The notes: generated by a model not told the origin, from the sequence alone. Shown: positions 33,400 to 44,495, counted from the first letter of the stretch. The stretch is 64,000 nucleotides of DNA from Canna indica (GCA_034359265.1 CP136891.1:38990001-39054000), one strand, 5' to 3'. Translations and numbers: made by a program.

Positions 33400-34703
33400 G
33401 GAGGAGGATGCTTTTTGTGCCCTCACTAAGGATCTGGCCAGGAGGGGCGATGCCGATAATGGGTTCGGTGTGGACTCAGAGGGCGTCCTGAGGTTTAAGA
33501 ACATGATAGTGGTGCCAGATATGGCTGAGGTTCGCAGGCAGGTGTTAGAGATGGCTCATCGGTCCACATACACTATGCATCCGAGAGCCACGAAGATGTA
33601 TCATGATCTAAGGTAGAATTATTGGTGGAAAAGAATGGAAAGAGAGGTGGCCAAGTTCGTATCTAAATGCCTGGTGTGTCAGCAGGTTAAGGCAGAGCAT
33701 TTGAAGTCGGCAGGGTTGCTCCATAACCTAGAAGTGCTAGAATAGAAATGGGAGAAGATAACCAAGGATTTTGTGACAGGGTTGCCAAAGTCTAGGATGG
33801 GCAATGATTCTATCTGGGTAGTGGTGGATCGCCTAACCAAGACGTCGCATTTTATACCAGTCAGGATGACCTTTTCAGCCGAGCAGTATGCGAGGTTGTT
33901 CTTGGATCGGATCGTCGCTTACCATGGTGTTCCTGTTATGATCATCTCAGATCAGGGTACTCAGTTCATAACTCGATTCTGGCAGTATTTCTAGGAGGTA
34001 TTGAGGACTCAGGTTTGGTTCAGCACTGTATTTCACCCTCAGACAGATGGTTAGTCAGAGTAGACTATTCAGAGGTTGAGGATATGCTGAGAGCATGTGT
34101 CCTAGATTTGGAGGGCAGTCAGGAGAGGCACTTACCTCTGATTGAGTTTGCCTACAATAATAGCTATCACAGCAGCATCGAGATGACCCCATTTGAGGCA
34201 TTGTATGGGCAGAGATGCAGGTCGCCTGTAGGTTGGTTTGAGGCAGAAGATTCTCTTATGAGGGGACCTGACCTGTTGGAGGAGGCAGTAGAAAAGGTGA
34301 AACTAATCAAAGAAAGACTATTGGTAGCTCAGAGTCGTCAGAAGGTGTATGTTGTTGGAAATGCCAGGGAGGTGGACTTTGTTGAGGGGGACATGGTGTT
34401 TCTCAAAGTGTCCCCTATGAAAGGGGTGGTGAGATTTGGTAAGAAAGAAAATCTAAGCTCTAGGTTCATTGGGCTGTTTCCTATTCTCAAGCGCAGGAGA
34501 GCTGTGGCCTATGAGTTGGCCTTATCTCCTAGTATGGACCGGGTGTATCTAGTGTTCCATGTATCTATGCTAAAGAAGTACAATCGGGATGAATCCCATG
34601 TGATTGAGCCTACCGCAGTGGAGGTGGATTCATCAGTCTCATATGAGGGAGCGTTATCCTTCGTTATTTGTCAATCAGGTGAGTCTTTATGTTTCTTTAG
34701 CTG
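33400..34703 (+). pseudogene. Tekay integrase; chromodomain missing
   Basis: The zinc-binding part is at about 33550-33690 (CLVCQQVKAEHL). The core has TKDFVTGLPKSRMGNDSIWV (first Asp region), IISDQGTQFITRFW (second Asp) and a degraded 'TDG*SE*TIQ' for the catalytic Glu. The frame 34015-34704 holds LIEFAYNNSYHSSIEMTPFE, ALYGQRCRSPVGW, VSPMKGVVRFGKKENLSSRF and VFHVSMLKKY. After SYEGA at about 34650 it jumps to the terminal 'RYPSLFVNQ' piece with no room for the usual chromodomain before the PPT. This element group normally has one. Confidence 0.85.
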
Positions 34704-34726
34704 AAATTCGAAGACGAATTTTCTTT

Positions 34727-34739
34727 AAGGATGGAGGAT
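34727..34739 (+). other. Polypurine tract of the Tekay element
   Basis: AAGGATGGAGGAT lies directly before the 3' LTR start TGTAATATCC. Confidence 0.8.
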
Positions 34740-35278
34740 TGTAATATCCTAGAAATTAATATTAGTTTCCATTTATTGTGCGTGTTTGTTAGCCTAGCGG
34801 GCTAGTTCAGGTCGAGCCGACTCGACTCATGGTCTGGTGCGAGCTTGCGAGCTCGGGTAAGTAAGAATGTGAAATATGCAATTTTTTTTCTGCAATGATA
34901 AATTTATTTAATTATCCTATTGCGTGTGGTTGAGTTATTTTTTTTTCATTATGTTGTTATGATATGCATATGATTGGTGCTTGTGGTTGCATGGGATTGG
35001 AATAGGATTAATTAAGTTAAATCGGGTTAGCGGATTCGGATTCAGCTTGAGGCGGATGCGGGTTTGATAAGAGGTTTAGTGGAGTTAGGATTGAGGAGGG
35101 AGTATAAAACCCCCTCCTCTTGGCTTGCGGCTCCCTATTGGAGCTACATAAGCCAATTGAAGAAGAGGAGCCGCCAGCCAGCCGCCCCTCTTCTCTCTCC
35201 TCTTGGAGCCGTTGAACCTAGCCGCCAAAGCCAAGCCCCTTCTTCTTCTTCCTCTTCCTCTCCCTTGGAAGCCAAGCC

Positions 35279-36530
35279 TGTTGGCTTTAGGTTTTCAACC
35301 TTAGCCTTAATCTCGGTTTTGATGGTTCTGATGATAACAAACATGGGACTAATGATTTCATTGAGAATATGTTTCAGGTTCCATATCAATTAGCGTTCGA
35401 TGCCCTCGATCGAAAAAATTGGAGAAATCGGAAATCGAAAATCAGAAGGACATTGATCGTCGCGCTCAGGTTCGTCGCGGAAGTTTATCGAAGATCGACG
35501 AGTGCACCAAAGTCGCTTGGATGAGTCCAAAGATCAAGTCAAAAGCTCTCCAAGATGATGCTCATTGAAAGCCGAAACCGGAAACCAAACGCAGAAATAG
35601 GCTAAAAATGCAACTTCAGCCTATGTTCGGTCGACCAGGTGGTCGACCGAATAGGGTAAGAAAGAAAGGCCCAGACATTTTGATCGATCGAACACTGCCG
35701 AAAAATGGCAGTGGACACTTCGGTCGATCAGTTGATCGACCGACAGTGGTTGGTTTTGTGCAGTAGGCTTGGCGGTCGACCGGCCGGTCGATCGACCTGC
35801 TAAAAGCTGAAGACGCGAGATCCTATCGGTCGATCGACGGGTCGACGGAAGGTCGAGGATGAATAGTCGCGTCTGGGCGGTCGACCCGTCGGTCGACTGA
35901 CCACAGAGAAAATAGAAGCGGTCGAAAGACCGGTCGACCGACCATTCAATCGGCGGCCTGTAACGGATAGTTTTCTATCCGTTGAACAGCCGTTTCTTCA
36001 CGAGGGTATAAATACACCCTCATATATTTCATTTTTTTTCCTTCCTTGATTTTTACAGAATTTATTGAGCCATTAAAAGGAAGATTTGAGCCTTCCAATG
36101 ATTGATCAAGCGTGCTCTGCTATTTCCGCGAACACCTTCTCAAGCACCAGCTAGTGCCTCAACTCGAGTGATTGATTCAAGCTCTACCCCTTGACGAGTT
36201 GAAGGATTGAAGGATTGCAAAAGAGCTTTCTCTATTGGTTTCATTCTTTAGCTCTTTTCAATTGTATTTTAACTGTTATTTAAACTGAGTTTAATTTGTG
36301 CATCTGTAGAAGACCGGGTGTTTGGTCTTCTGTGTGAAGTGGTATCCTTGGCGTAGAAGGAGTAAAGCCACTTGTGTAAACTTAGTGTTTACTAGGATTA
36401 GTTTAGTTGTCCCTTAGGGTTGAGGTGGAAGAAGACTCTCGATAAGAAGGCGGTGGCTTCCAGGTGTGGAAGTGCCTTAGGTCGAGAGTGCGTCCCTTAG
36501 AGTGTGGAAGTGCCTTATGTCAAGGTGCCT
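35279..36530 (+). repeat. Copia LTR fragment inside the Tekay 3' LTR
   Basis: It starts TGTTGGCTTTAGGTTTTC like 44510. It has a dense GGTCGACC cluster (35625-35960), a TATA box at 36007-36014 and the 'gaagaccgggtg...gtggaagtgccttaggtcgag' block. It lacks the last 300 or so bases of this LTR family and fuses to Tekay LTR sequence at about 36530, so insertion was followed by a deletion. Confidence 0.8.
36007..36014 (+). promoter_or_regulatory. TATA box of the embedded copia LTR
   Basis: TATAAATA in gagggtataaatacaccc, in the same position as tataaata at 45216-45223 in the Copia-3 3' LTR. Confidence 0.6.
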
Positions 36531-37265
36531 TAGATCCCGATTGCTCCCGAGTTTCTTTATATTAGGATAAGTTTGGAGGGCCTTCCAGATTATTCTAGTA
36601 TGTTTTATTGCCTTAGGATATGGTAGGCTTAGGCCTGTTGATTTTCACCGTTTGGGTGTTGGCTACCCATCGGGCAAGTAGTGGCCAGATGGCCTATTAG
36701 CTAGTGACTCCCTTGTGACCTCTCCTGCTTGAGTCAGAAGTTTTGCTTTATGCATTATGTTTGTGTTTGGTGTTTTTCATGGGGTTTGGTAAAACCACTC
36801 ACTGAGTTATTTGAACTCACCCGTTGTCGTTTTGTTTTTATTTTTGTTTTGCAAAGCCTAACCGATGAGGTGGGCTGGAGCACTTGGCGCGGCTGGAGGG
36901 CAGATGAGCCACATGATCTCATAGTAGTCCCAATTAGGGGTTATAGTCGAGTTTGTAGTAGTTTGGTCATGCACTTATGATTTGATATTTTAGAGTTGTA
37001 GTCCCGTTGGGACATTCATATTTTACTTCAGTTTTTTTTAATAAAAGAACTGTTACTCTTTTGTTCATTTATTTCCGCATTTGAAACTATTTATTAAGAA
37101 CTTTGATGTTTTTGAAACAAAACATATTTTAGTTCTTTTTGTTATTAAAAGCTATTGTTCTTCTGCTATATTTATGACTTGGCATGTGCATGAGTTAGGC
37201 TGCGGGGTATAGGCACGTATACCCTGGTCGGTCACATGACCCTTAGTTTGGGGCGTGATAGTTGT

Positions 37266-37600
37266 TCTCCCTATGGGAATTCGGAGGTGTTTGGCTTCGT
37301 CATCGAGGGTCGCAGCTTCTGCTCCGACCCCTCTCTTTCTTGTGATGGACATACTTGTCTAGGTGTCTTGCACGGTCTAAATCTTCGAGTTGATCTCCGA
37401 GCAATACACAGTCCTCAGTGGTGTATCCATAAGTATCATGGAATGCACATTTCTTTCTCATGTCGGCGTTAGGCGACAGGTTTTACTTTCCTGCGTTAGC
37501 GAGATATTTGATAAGCTTCAGATGCTCAAGGCGATCTGGTCAACGAAGAGTCCGGGGCTTTAGCCCGAGCTAGATAGAGAAGAGCTCGATTTGTGGGGAC
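37266..37600 (-). pseudogene. Tat gag C-terminus (zinc-binding), minus strand
   Basis: The minus strand reads DMRKKCAFHDTYGYTTEDCV, then LLGDQLEDL and a Lys/Arg-rich stretch leading to 'PNSHREN' at 37270. This Cys-His arrangement is the CCHC-like end of Tat gag. Removing the Tekay element joins it in order to the protease at 27218. Upstream of about 37600 the sequence jumps into the antisense ORF region, as in the left Tat copy. Confidence 0.7.
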
Positions 37601-37609
37601 AATGAGTTC

Positions 37610-38357
37610 GTGCCGCTAGAGACGGCAGGGGTGGATGGTGCATCAATAGGAGTTCAATGGCCAGATTCGGTCTTATGCCTTCATCCCAGCAATCAATCAT
37701 TTTTGCCTGAGGGGGTGGATCCTTGGGAACACATTCAACTTTTGATAGGTAAGTGGATGGAGTCTATGTCAAGAGATTATGAGGTGCATTCTCAAGAGTT
37801 TGAGGCTTTAGGGTTCAAGATAATTGAAATGGAAAAGGCCTTGGTGGCGAAGGGTGATGAGGTTGCGAACTTGAGTGTCTCTGTTTTTGAGTCTGCTTCT
37901 CGAATAGCAGAAGTGGAGAGGAAGTCCATAATGGAATTGCAAATATTCTACCTTTACCTATCCGTAGATGTGGCGGGGGATCCCGTCTGAAGATCGAAGT
38001 TGAGGAAGCCATGGCCGAGATTGGGAGGTGTAACATGGTCAGGCAAAACCTTGAGGGGGAGGTGAAATGCCTTCGGGACCATGCTCTCACCATGTACATG
38101 GAGGTTTCGGAAGGGCGACATAACAAGCTAAGCTCCTTGCTCCCGGTGTTGACCTTTCTAGGATGGATTTCCTCAAGGAAGCCAAGGATGGTGCTCTGGT
38201 GAACCCTGAAGCTAAAGAGGATTTTTCTTGGTCCATTGGAGAAAAACCTTCGACCGCGACTCCAGGTCAATGTTCTTTTTCTCCACGGGGAGATGTTGTT
38301 CTGGGGAGGGATGCTCCTGTCGAGTGCATCAAGGCTGGCGTAGTTTCTCCTCAATAG
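37610..38357 (+). pseudogene. Antisense coiled-coil ORF of the Tat element, longer copy
   Basis: The frame 37610-37990 encodes PSNQSFLPEGVDPWEHIQLL, then a long heptad-like stretch (EVHSQEFEALGFKIIEMEKA, VANLSVSVFESASRIAEVER). After frameshifts it continues with EIGRCNMVRQNLEGEVKCLR, DHALTMYMEVSEG and MDFLKEAKDGALVNPEAKED (38163-38357), ending at a TAG near 38355. The C-terminal half matches 4774-5150. Direction is opposite to the flanking Tat gag/PR, the same relation as on the left. It may be a coiled-coil protein or a relic; its function is unknown. Confidence 0.65.
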
Positions 38358-38523
38358 TTATTTTAAGCTCTTTGTTTGTATGTACTGGTTTCGAGGACGT
38401 TCTTGGGTGAATTATTCCCCTCTTTTGTTTAACAGTTGCCCTTTCGTGGTTCTTTTTGTTTGACAATTGCCCCTTCATGGGCTCTTTTGTTTTGCAATAT
38501 GCTCTGGTCGATTATGTGGTTTT
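38358..38523 (-). other. Tat 3' untranslated remnant
   Basis: It repeats words such as 'aattgccccttcatgggctc', the complement of sequence at 4545-4580. It is non-coding and is cut by the Copia-3 LTR edge at 38524. Confidence 0.5.
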
Positions 38524-39860
38524 TGTTGACCTAAGGTTTTCAACCTTGATCTTAATCTCGATTTTGATGATAACAAATATGGAACTAATAATCTCATGGA
38601 GAATTATTTTCAGGTTCCATATCGGTTAGCGCACGACGTCCTGAATCAAAAAAATCGGAGAAATCAAATGCAAAGTATCAACTTATTTGAAATATCAATC
38701 TTTTCGATACTTTGATCTTTCTTCGGAAACTTCAAATGAAAGTTTATGTATACCATTTTAATTATGTTTCTAATATCATTCACACCATTGATTGAGTAAA
38801 ATCATTTCTATGAATGATTTCGAATTCTTGAATGATAGCTGGAAATATCTAGTGTTTTCATTAAAATCAATATAGGATGAAAAATGGTCTTTGAAAGTTC
38901 TCTTGAGTTCAAACTTTATTCATGTATTTCAAATGACCATTCAATATTTGGTATCAAAAATTTTCATCCAAAAATTGGTACCAAAGTTTTTCATCAAAAA
39001 TATGATTTTGTATAAACTTAAAAGTGTGATTTTTGAAATCTTGAAGTATAGGTTGACCTAAGTCAACAAAGTGAATTAAAAATATCATCTTAAGCTCAAA
39101 CTTGATTCATAGACTTATATTATCTCTTGTTAGATGTCCAAATGCCTAAGTTTAAGAAAACATTGCAAAACTTGAGACTTAGCATTTTCATGTCCTTCTA
39201 CAAGCGCACAAGCTCTGCTTCTCAACTCGGGTGTTGATTCAAGCTCTACTATTTGACGAGTTGAAGGATTGAAGGATTGGAAAAGAGCACGAATTCTTAG
39301 TTTATTTTAAGCTCTTTTCAATTATATTTTAACTGTTATTTAAATTGTTTGATTTGTGAGTTTGTAGAAGACCTACTGTTAGGTCTTGAAATTAGTGGTA
39401 GCCTTGGTGTTTGAGATTTAAATCCACCGGTGTAATTAAACGTAGTTGTTGCTAAGATTAGTTTAATTATCTCTTAGGGTTGAGGTGGAAGATGACTCTC
39501 GATAAGAAGGCATGCAGTGACTTTCGGGTGTGGAAGTGCCTTAGGTCGAGAGTGCGTCTCTTCGGTGAAAAGTCCTCGTGTGTAAGGGAAACGTAAATTA
39601 ATCTAGTAAAACTAGTTTGGAAATCCTAAGCGGGGTGCTTAGGTAGTGGAGTAGGCATTGGGGCCGAACCACTATAAATTCTGTGTTTGCATTGATTGAT
39701 TGTGGTGCTTAATTGTTTTATCATTTATAAGCTTTCACATCTAATCATCAAATTAAATATTACCTAAATAATCTAAATAAACGATTAAAAATGGATTTAG
39801 GCTAATTGAATTAGTAAACACACTATTCACCCCCCCTCTAGTGTCGCCATTTCGCCTACA
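38524..39860 (+). repeat. Copia-3 5' LTR (chimeric)
   Basis: It starts TGTTGACCTAAGG and ends ttcgcctaca. The first about 140 bp and the last about 660 bp match the LTR at 44510-46004. Between them, 38665-39198 matches the element interior at 43375-43918 instead of the LTR middle. The LTR promoter and GGTCGACC cluster are therefore missing. Confidence 0.85.
38665..39198 (+). repeat. Interior segment duplicated into the 5' LTR
   Basis: It is near-identical to 43375-43918, from caaatgcaaagtatcaa to agcattttcatgtccttc, including 'ttgaaatcttgaagtatagg' and 'ttgacctaagtcaacaaag'. At the right junction the 4-bp word cttc is shared between the interior sequence and the LTR sequence that follows. 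There is a small indel near the end (catt versus catgagtagata). Confidence 0.88.
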
Positions 39861-39862
39861 TT

Positions 39863-39874
39863 TGGTATCAGAGC
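39863..39874 (+). other. Primer-binding site of Copia-3
   Basis: TGGTATCAGAGC lies two bases after the LTR edge at 39860. It is the exact initiator tRNA-Met complement. Confidence 0.88.
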
Positions 39875-39928
39875 GGGTTCGTAGCTTGAGATTTTACCAT
39901 CTCTTCTACGTCTTGTCTCGATCTTGAA

Positions 39929-41311
39929 ATGACTCTAGAGTCGGTAGCGTCTACACCTCCTAGGTTTGGTGCCTCTAACTTTGGTCTATGGAAATTTAGG
40001 ATGTACATATTTCTAAAGACTCAAGGTTTTGACATCTTTAACATGTTACATTGGGAATTCATTGAACCTAAGGATGATATGCATGCTTGGAGTGAAATGG
40101 ATAAGAAAATGTTTAAGTATAATAGAGATGTCATGAATTACATACTTAGCACATTACCAAATGGCATCCTAGATAAAGTCATGCATTGTTCTTCGGCTTA
40201 TGATTTATGGGCTAATTTAAACGTTTTATACGATTATGCGAAAACCGAAGAGATTGACACTTTTGGTGAATGTGGTGATGACAATGGTCACTCACCTATT
40301 ACTAATCTTGGTTTTGATACTCATAGCTCTTCTAGTCAAAGGAGTAGCTCTAAGAGCCGAAAAAGGAAAGTAGTGTGTCATGTATGCAAGGAAAAAGGGC
40401 ATGTGAAAAAGAATTGCCCCACAGTGAAAAACAAGGTAAAGAAGAGGTCAAAAGCTTCCACATCCACCTCTCACTCAAGTGAAGCACCCTCTAGCAATGA
40501 CTATGAAGCTACTTCAAAAGTTTGCCTCATAAGTACCAAAGATGAGGTACATTCTTCTCCTTCTAGTCATAATAATAATAATGTTAGTACTAGCTCTTCT
40601 AGTTCATTCAATATGCCATATGAAGAACTAATTGATGAATGTCAAAAAATATATGTCTTGCTTGTTAGAAAAGATAACGAAAATAAAAGATTGAAAAAGG
40701 AAAATGTGATGCTTAATTGTCATTTGCATGAATCCAAACTAAAAAATGAAAAATTGAGATCTAGGTCATTTGATTCATGCCATGATAATGTAGAACTTGA
40801 GCTTAAGGACTTGAAGCTCAAAAATAATAATTTAGAAAAAGAGAATTGCATGTTAAAATTTCAATTACATACATTACATAAATCCATGAATGAAATGAAA
40901 AGTGAGATTACTTTCTTGAATAAGAAAGTAAATGAATTAAAAAATGCTTCATTTCCTAAGAACACTAGAATGAAAAATATTTATGTAAAAAATGCAAATG
41001 TTCATCATCATTCTCATGCTAAGCATTCTACCATCAAACCTCATGTTCAAAATAAAAATATTTCATCTAAGAATGCTCATATTCATCATGTCTCACATAT
41101 CAAGCATTCAAATGATAGATCTAATGTCCATAGCATAAACAAAAAGAAAATCAATGGGCATTGTTTTTATTGTGGTATTTTTGGCCATGCTATTGTTGAT
41201 TGTGCATTCAAGAAAAATCTAAGTGTAGTTAAGACACTTTGGATTCCAAGGCCAACTCACCCCAAGGACTCACAACAATTTGGGTATCAAAAGTCTCATC
41301 TTCTCTTGTAG
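39929..41311 (+). CDS. Copia-3 gag, open reading frame of 460 codons
   Basis: This is the longest intact frame in the window. It starts at ATG 39929, 55 bases after the PBS. Domains: capsid N-part with RFGASNFGLWKFRMYIFLK and YILSTLPNGILDKVMHCSSA (residues about 10-100). After YDYAKTEEIDTF it appears shortened compared with Sirevirus gag. Then come a Ser-rich stretch, zinc knuckle 1 CHVCKEKGHVKKNCP (about 150-165), a Ser/Asn-rich linker, a long Leu/Lys/Asn/Glu coiled coil (about 235-345), a His-rich region and zinc knuckle 2 CFYCGIFGHAIVDC (about 425). It ends in FGYQKSHLLL, just before where protease should start. Gag would package RNA; whether this one is expressed is unknown. Confidence 0.85.
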   Translation: MTLESVASTPPRFGASNFGLWKFRMYIFLKTQGFDIFNMLHWEFIEPKDDMHAWSEMDKKMFKYNRDVMNYILSTLPNGILDKVMHCSSAYDLWANLNVLYDYAKTEEIDTFGECGDDNGHSPITNLGFDTHSSSSQRSSSKSRKRKVVCHVCKEKGHVKKNCPTVKNKVKKRSKASTSTSHSSEAPSSNDYEATSKVCLISTKDEVHSSPSSHNNNNVSTSSSSSFNMPYEELIDECQKIYVLLVRKDNENKRLKKENVMLNCHLHESKLKNEKLRSRSFDSCHDNVELELKDLKLKNNNLEKENCMLKFQLHTLHKSMNEMKSEITFLNKKVNELKNASFPKNTRMKNIYVKNANVHHHSHAKHSTIKPHVQNKNISSKNAHIHHVSHIKHSNDRSNVHSINKKKINGHCFYCGIFGHAIVDCAFKKNLSVVKTLWIPRPTHPKDSQQFGYQKSHLLL

Positions 41312-44300
41312 GGGGAGCTACTACACAAGGATAAAGAGAAGTGAAGAGTTGAAGTTGACCTTGGATATAAATGAGAAATCTCCAAGAGGTTGCAACTACG
41401 AATCATCATGATGCCTTCTTTGGTGTGTTCTATTTAAGTTAGAGTGTTGATATATGCTTAATTTGAGTTGTTTTTCCTGCTCTTACTAAAGAGTTCTTTC
41501 AAAAATGATTTTTAATTTGTTGATCTTCGGTCTCTTCGGAGACCCCGGTGGCCTGTAATGGGCCTAAGCGACCTTGAGGTTTTAAATCGTAGGCTAATTG
41601 TGGCCTTTCGGTTTTCAACCAATAGGAAGGGTTGGAGATCTTATTTTTCAAAATTTCATATTTTGATATCTCTTGATTGATTTTGTTATCATGAATGATT
41701 TATTTGAAAATGAATCCATGCTATTTAGTGAAGTTGAATTTGATAAATGATACTTGATTTTTCTCTTCACTATTATATTTAGTAGATTTGGTTTCATTTT
41801 CAACTTATAAAGTATACTCGCAAGTTATAAATATTTTAGGAAGGCTAATTAGGAAGAAAAGAATTAGTTTGGCTAAATTATCATGAATATGGTATAACTT
41901 TGATAAATTCAAAATCTTAGTGTTATACCTCAATGTTTAAGCTTAAACTATGTCTCTATACTCATGATTAGATTTGCATGTTAAATCCTTAAATTTTCAT
42001 GAGTAGGTAGAATCTTAGTACTTAGGCAAATTTAATTAAATGAAACTTGCTCTAGGTTAATACTTACTATTAGAGACATTCCTCTAAGTCCAAATTAGTT
42101 TAACATGATAAGGGATCTTATTTCTGAAATGTTTCACATCCTAAGATCTCCTTAGATTCATTTTGATATCATGATATCCACCTTAAAATGAATCTTTACT
42201 ATCTAGCATAGGTTAAAATTTTTAAATGAAACATTGCATTGACCTTTAATATTTAGTATGTTAGCTTGCTAGTAGCGTCAATTTCATTGTCTACTAATGA
42301 AGTCTACTTGCAAGTTGTGAATGTTAATAAAAGGATATGCTATTTAAAAGAAAATGAAAAGTTGGGCAAATTTTTAAGAAAAATGTATGAATTTGATTTT
42401 GCAAAAAATTTAGTATAATTCTTGAATTTTCATATTTAATGATGTCTCTATATACTTATGATTGATTATGCATGATAAATATTTGAATTTTCATGAGTAG
42501 GAAAAATCTTGATAACTTAACTCATTTCATAATATCTTGATATTTGTGAAATTGAACTAGGTTAAAATTCTTCTTTAGAGACTTCATGTTAAGGTAAAAA
42601 TGAAATGAACATGTTTAGATACACACATGACATCAGTCTAAATATTTAAAACTTGAAAATTCATGTCTAGATGAACAAATACAATTGGTATCTCACTTTA
42701 GATGACTTAAGTTTGAGAAGGTTTGACCCAAGTAAACAAATCGACTTGGTCACTTCATTTTAAGTCCAAATCTCATAAACATGTTTAGAAATGATGACAT
42801 GTTTCCATGCATTTAGAATGAAAATTTCATATGGATATGGATAAAATAACATAGAGGTCAATTCATGCTTACCTTTTTGAACCAAGTTGACCCAAGTCAA
42901 CCAATTGACTTAGTGGTCTCATTTATGATTCATATTTGAGAAACATGTTTAGATTCACTCATATTAGGTATCCATATGTTTAAATTTGAAAAATCATGAG
43001 TAAATATTAAGATTGAAACTTAACAAGTCTCATAAAAACTAGTTTAGTTTTGAATGAAACCATGCTAGGTTGATATCTTGACTTAAGGATATAATTTTTA
43101 TCTCAAACTTGACATATATTTTTTACATGACCATCATGTGGTGTCATGAAGGTTTGAATAAAAATTGAACAAGTTTTAAGACTGAAAATTACATAAATAC
43201 AATTTCAATCTACAATTGGTACAAATTTCAGTTATTTATAGAAAAATATATAAATTTAATTTTGAGATGATTCTTGAAACTGCACACTCAGTGGCAAATC
43301 TAGTTTTATCAGTAAAGATTTCAAAATATTTCATCAAGAATCTAATTTATAATGGAATTTTGAAGTTGGCTTTACAAATGCAAAGTATCAATTTATTTGA
43401 AATATCAAACTTTTCGATACTTTGATCTTTCTTCGGAAACTTCAAATGAAAGTTTATGTATACCATTTTAATTATGTTTCTAATATTATTCACACCATTG
43501 ATTGAGTAAAATCATTTCTAGGAATGATTTTGATTTCTTGAATGATAGCTAGAAATATCTAGTGTTTTCATTAAAATCAATATAGGATGAAAAATGGTCT
43601 TTGAAAGTTCTCTTGAGTGCAAACTTTATTCATGTATTTTAAATGACCATTCAATATTTGGTATCAAAAAATTTCATCCAAAAATTAGTACCAAAGTTTT
43701 TCATCAAAAATATGATTTTATATAGATTTAAAAGTGTGATTTTTGAAATCTTGAAGTATAGGTTGACCTAAGTCAACAAAGTGAATTAAAAATTTCATCT
43801 TAAGCTCAAACTTGATTCATAGACTTATATTATCTCTTGTTAGATGTCCAAATGCCTAAGTTTAAGAAAACATGAGTAGATAGCAAAACTTGAGACTTAG
43901 CATTTTCATGTCCTTCATGCTTATTTTAAATGAAAATATGATAAGTTCATATTTGGATTAAATGACATTAGTTTCACTTCAAACTTGATATACATGATTT
44001 AAAATTACAATATCTTTATATTTTGAAAATTTGAATGGAATCTAAAAATATCACGAAGAAGAAACAATATTCATTTTGAGAGCATACATGATTTAGCTTT
44101 GAATTGTCTCTATTTTTTTTCATGTATGATTTTGTATCATATCAAATTACTTGTTTTCCATCCATTTGGTTGTGATTTTCATGTTTCATGAAAAATACTC
44201 CTTAGAGTCTCAACTAAAAAATAATTGTGTTTCATCCCTTTGATTAGATTGACTTTTCTTGCCCTTTTTGATTGATGTCAAAAGGGAAAGAAATGTAAAG

Positions 44301-44495
44301 TCAAAAGGGGGAGAAATGTATAGTTAAAATGAGGACAAAAGTATAGGTAAAGGGGAGGAAAATATAGGAAATTCATGCATATAGATAGTGAGAGTTTACT
44401 CTCATAGATATGCATGTTGATAGGGGGAGAAATCCCTAAGTTGATATCCTATATGCTTTAATGATTATATTTTCTTAAGGATGTTTGTCATCATC
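41312..44495 (+). other. Copia-3 non-coding interior with repeated TTGACCCAAGTCAAC words
   Basis: There are no pol motifs on either strand. The sequence is AT-rich with scattered similar phrases such as catgattagatttgcatg/catgataaatatttga and 'gagacttcatgtt'. The partial palindrome ttgaccyaagtcaac lies near 42723, 42888 and 43763. The segment 43375-43918 is the source, or a copy, of the insert in the 5' LTR. The last 250 bp contain several 'aaaagggggag' purine runs. Confidence 0.65.

Larger units (their letters stand above)
27257..37260 (+). mobile_element. Tekay-type Ty3/gypsy element with both LTRs
   Basis: The element is 10004 bp. Its 5' LTR is 27257-29959, PBS 29963-29975, gag-PR-RT-RNase H-IN 30174-34703, PPT 34727-34739 and 3' LTR 34740-37260. 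Flanking pentamers are gctgt (27252-27256) and gttgt (37261-37265), a target duplication with one mismatch. Pol order (IN last) and sequence ([25 protein letters not shown]) place it in the chromovirus/Tekay (Del) group. It sits between the gag and protease parts of the minus-strand Tat fragment. Stops are frequent. Confidence 0.9.
34740..37260 (+). repeat. Tekay 3' LTR, with a foreign middle
   Basis: 34740-35278 and about 36535-37260 align with the two ends of the 5' LTR. About 1.5 kb of the middle is absent and is replaced by a copia LTR fragment (35279 to about 36530). The end is ...GGGCGTGATA, with a CA-to-TA change at the terminus. Confidence 0.85.
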
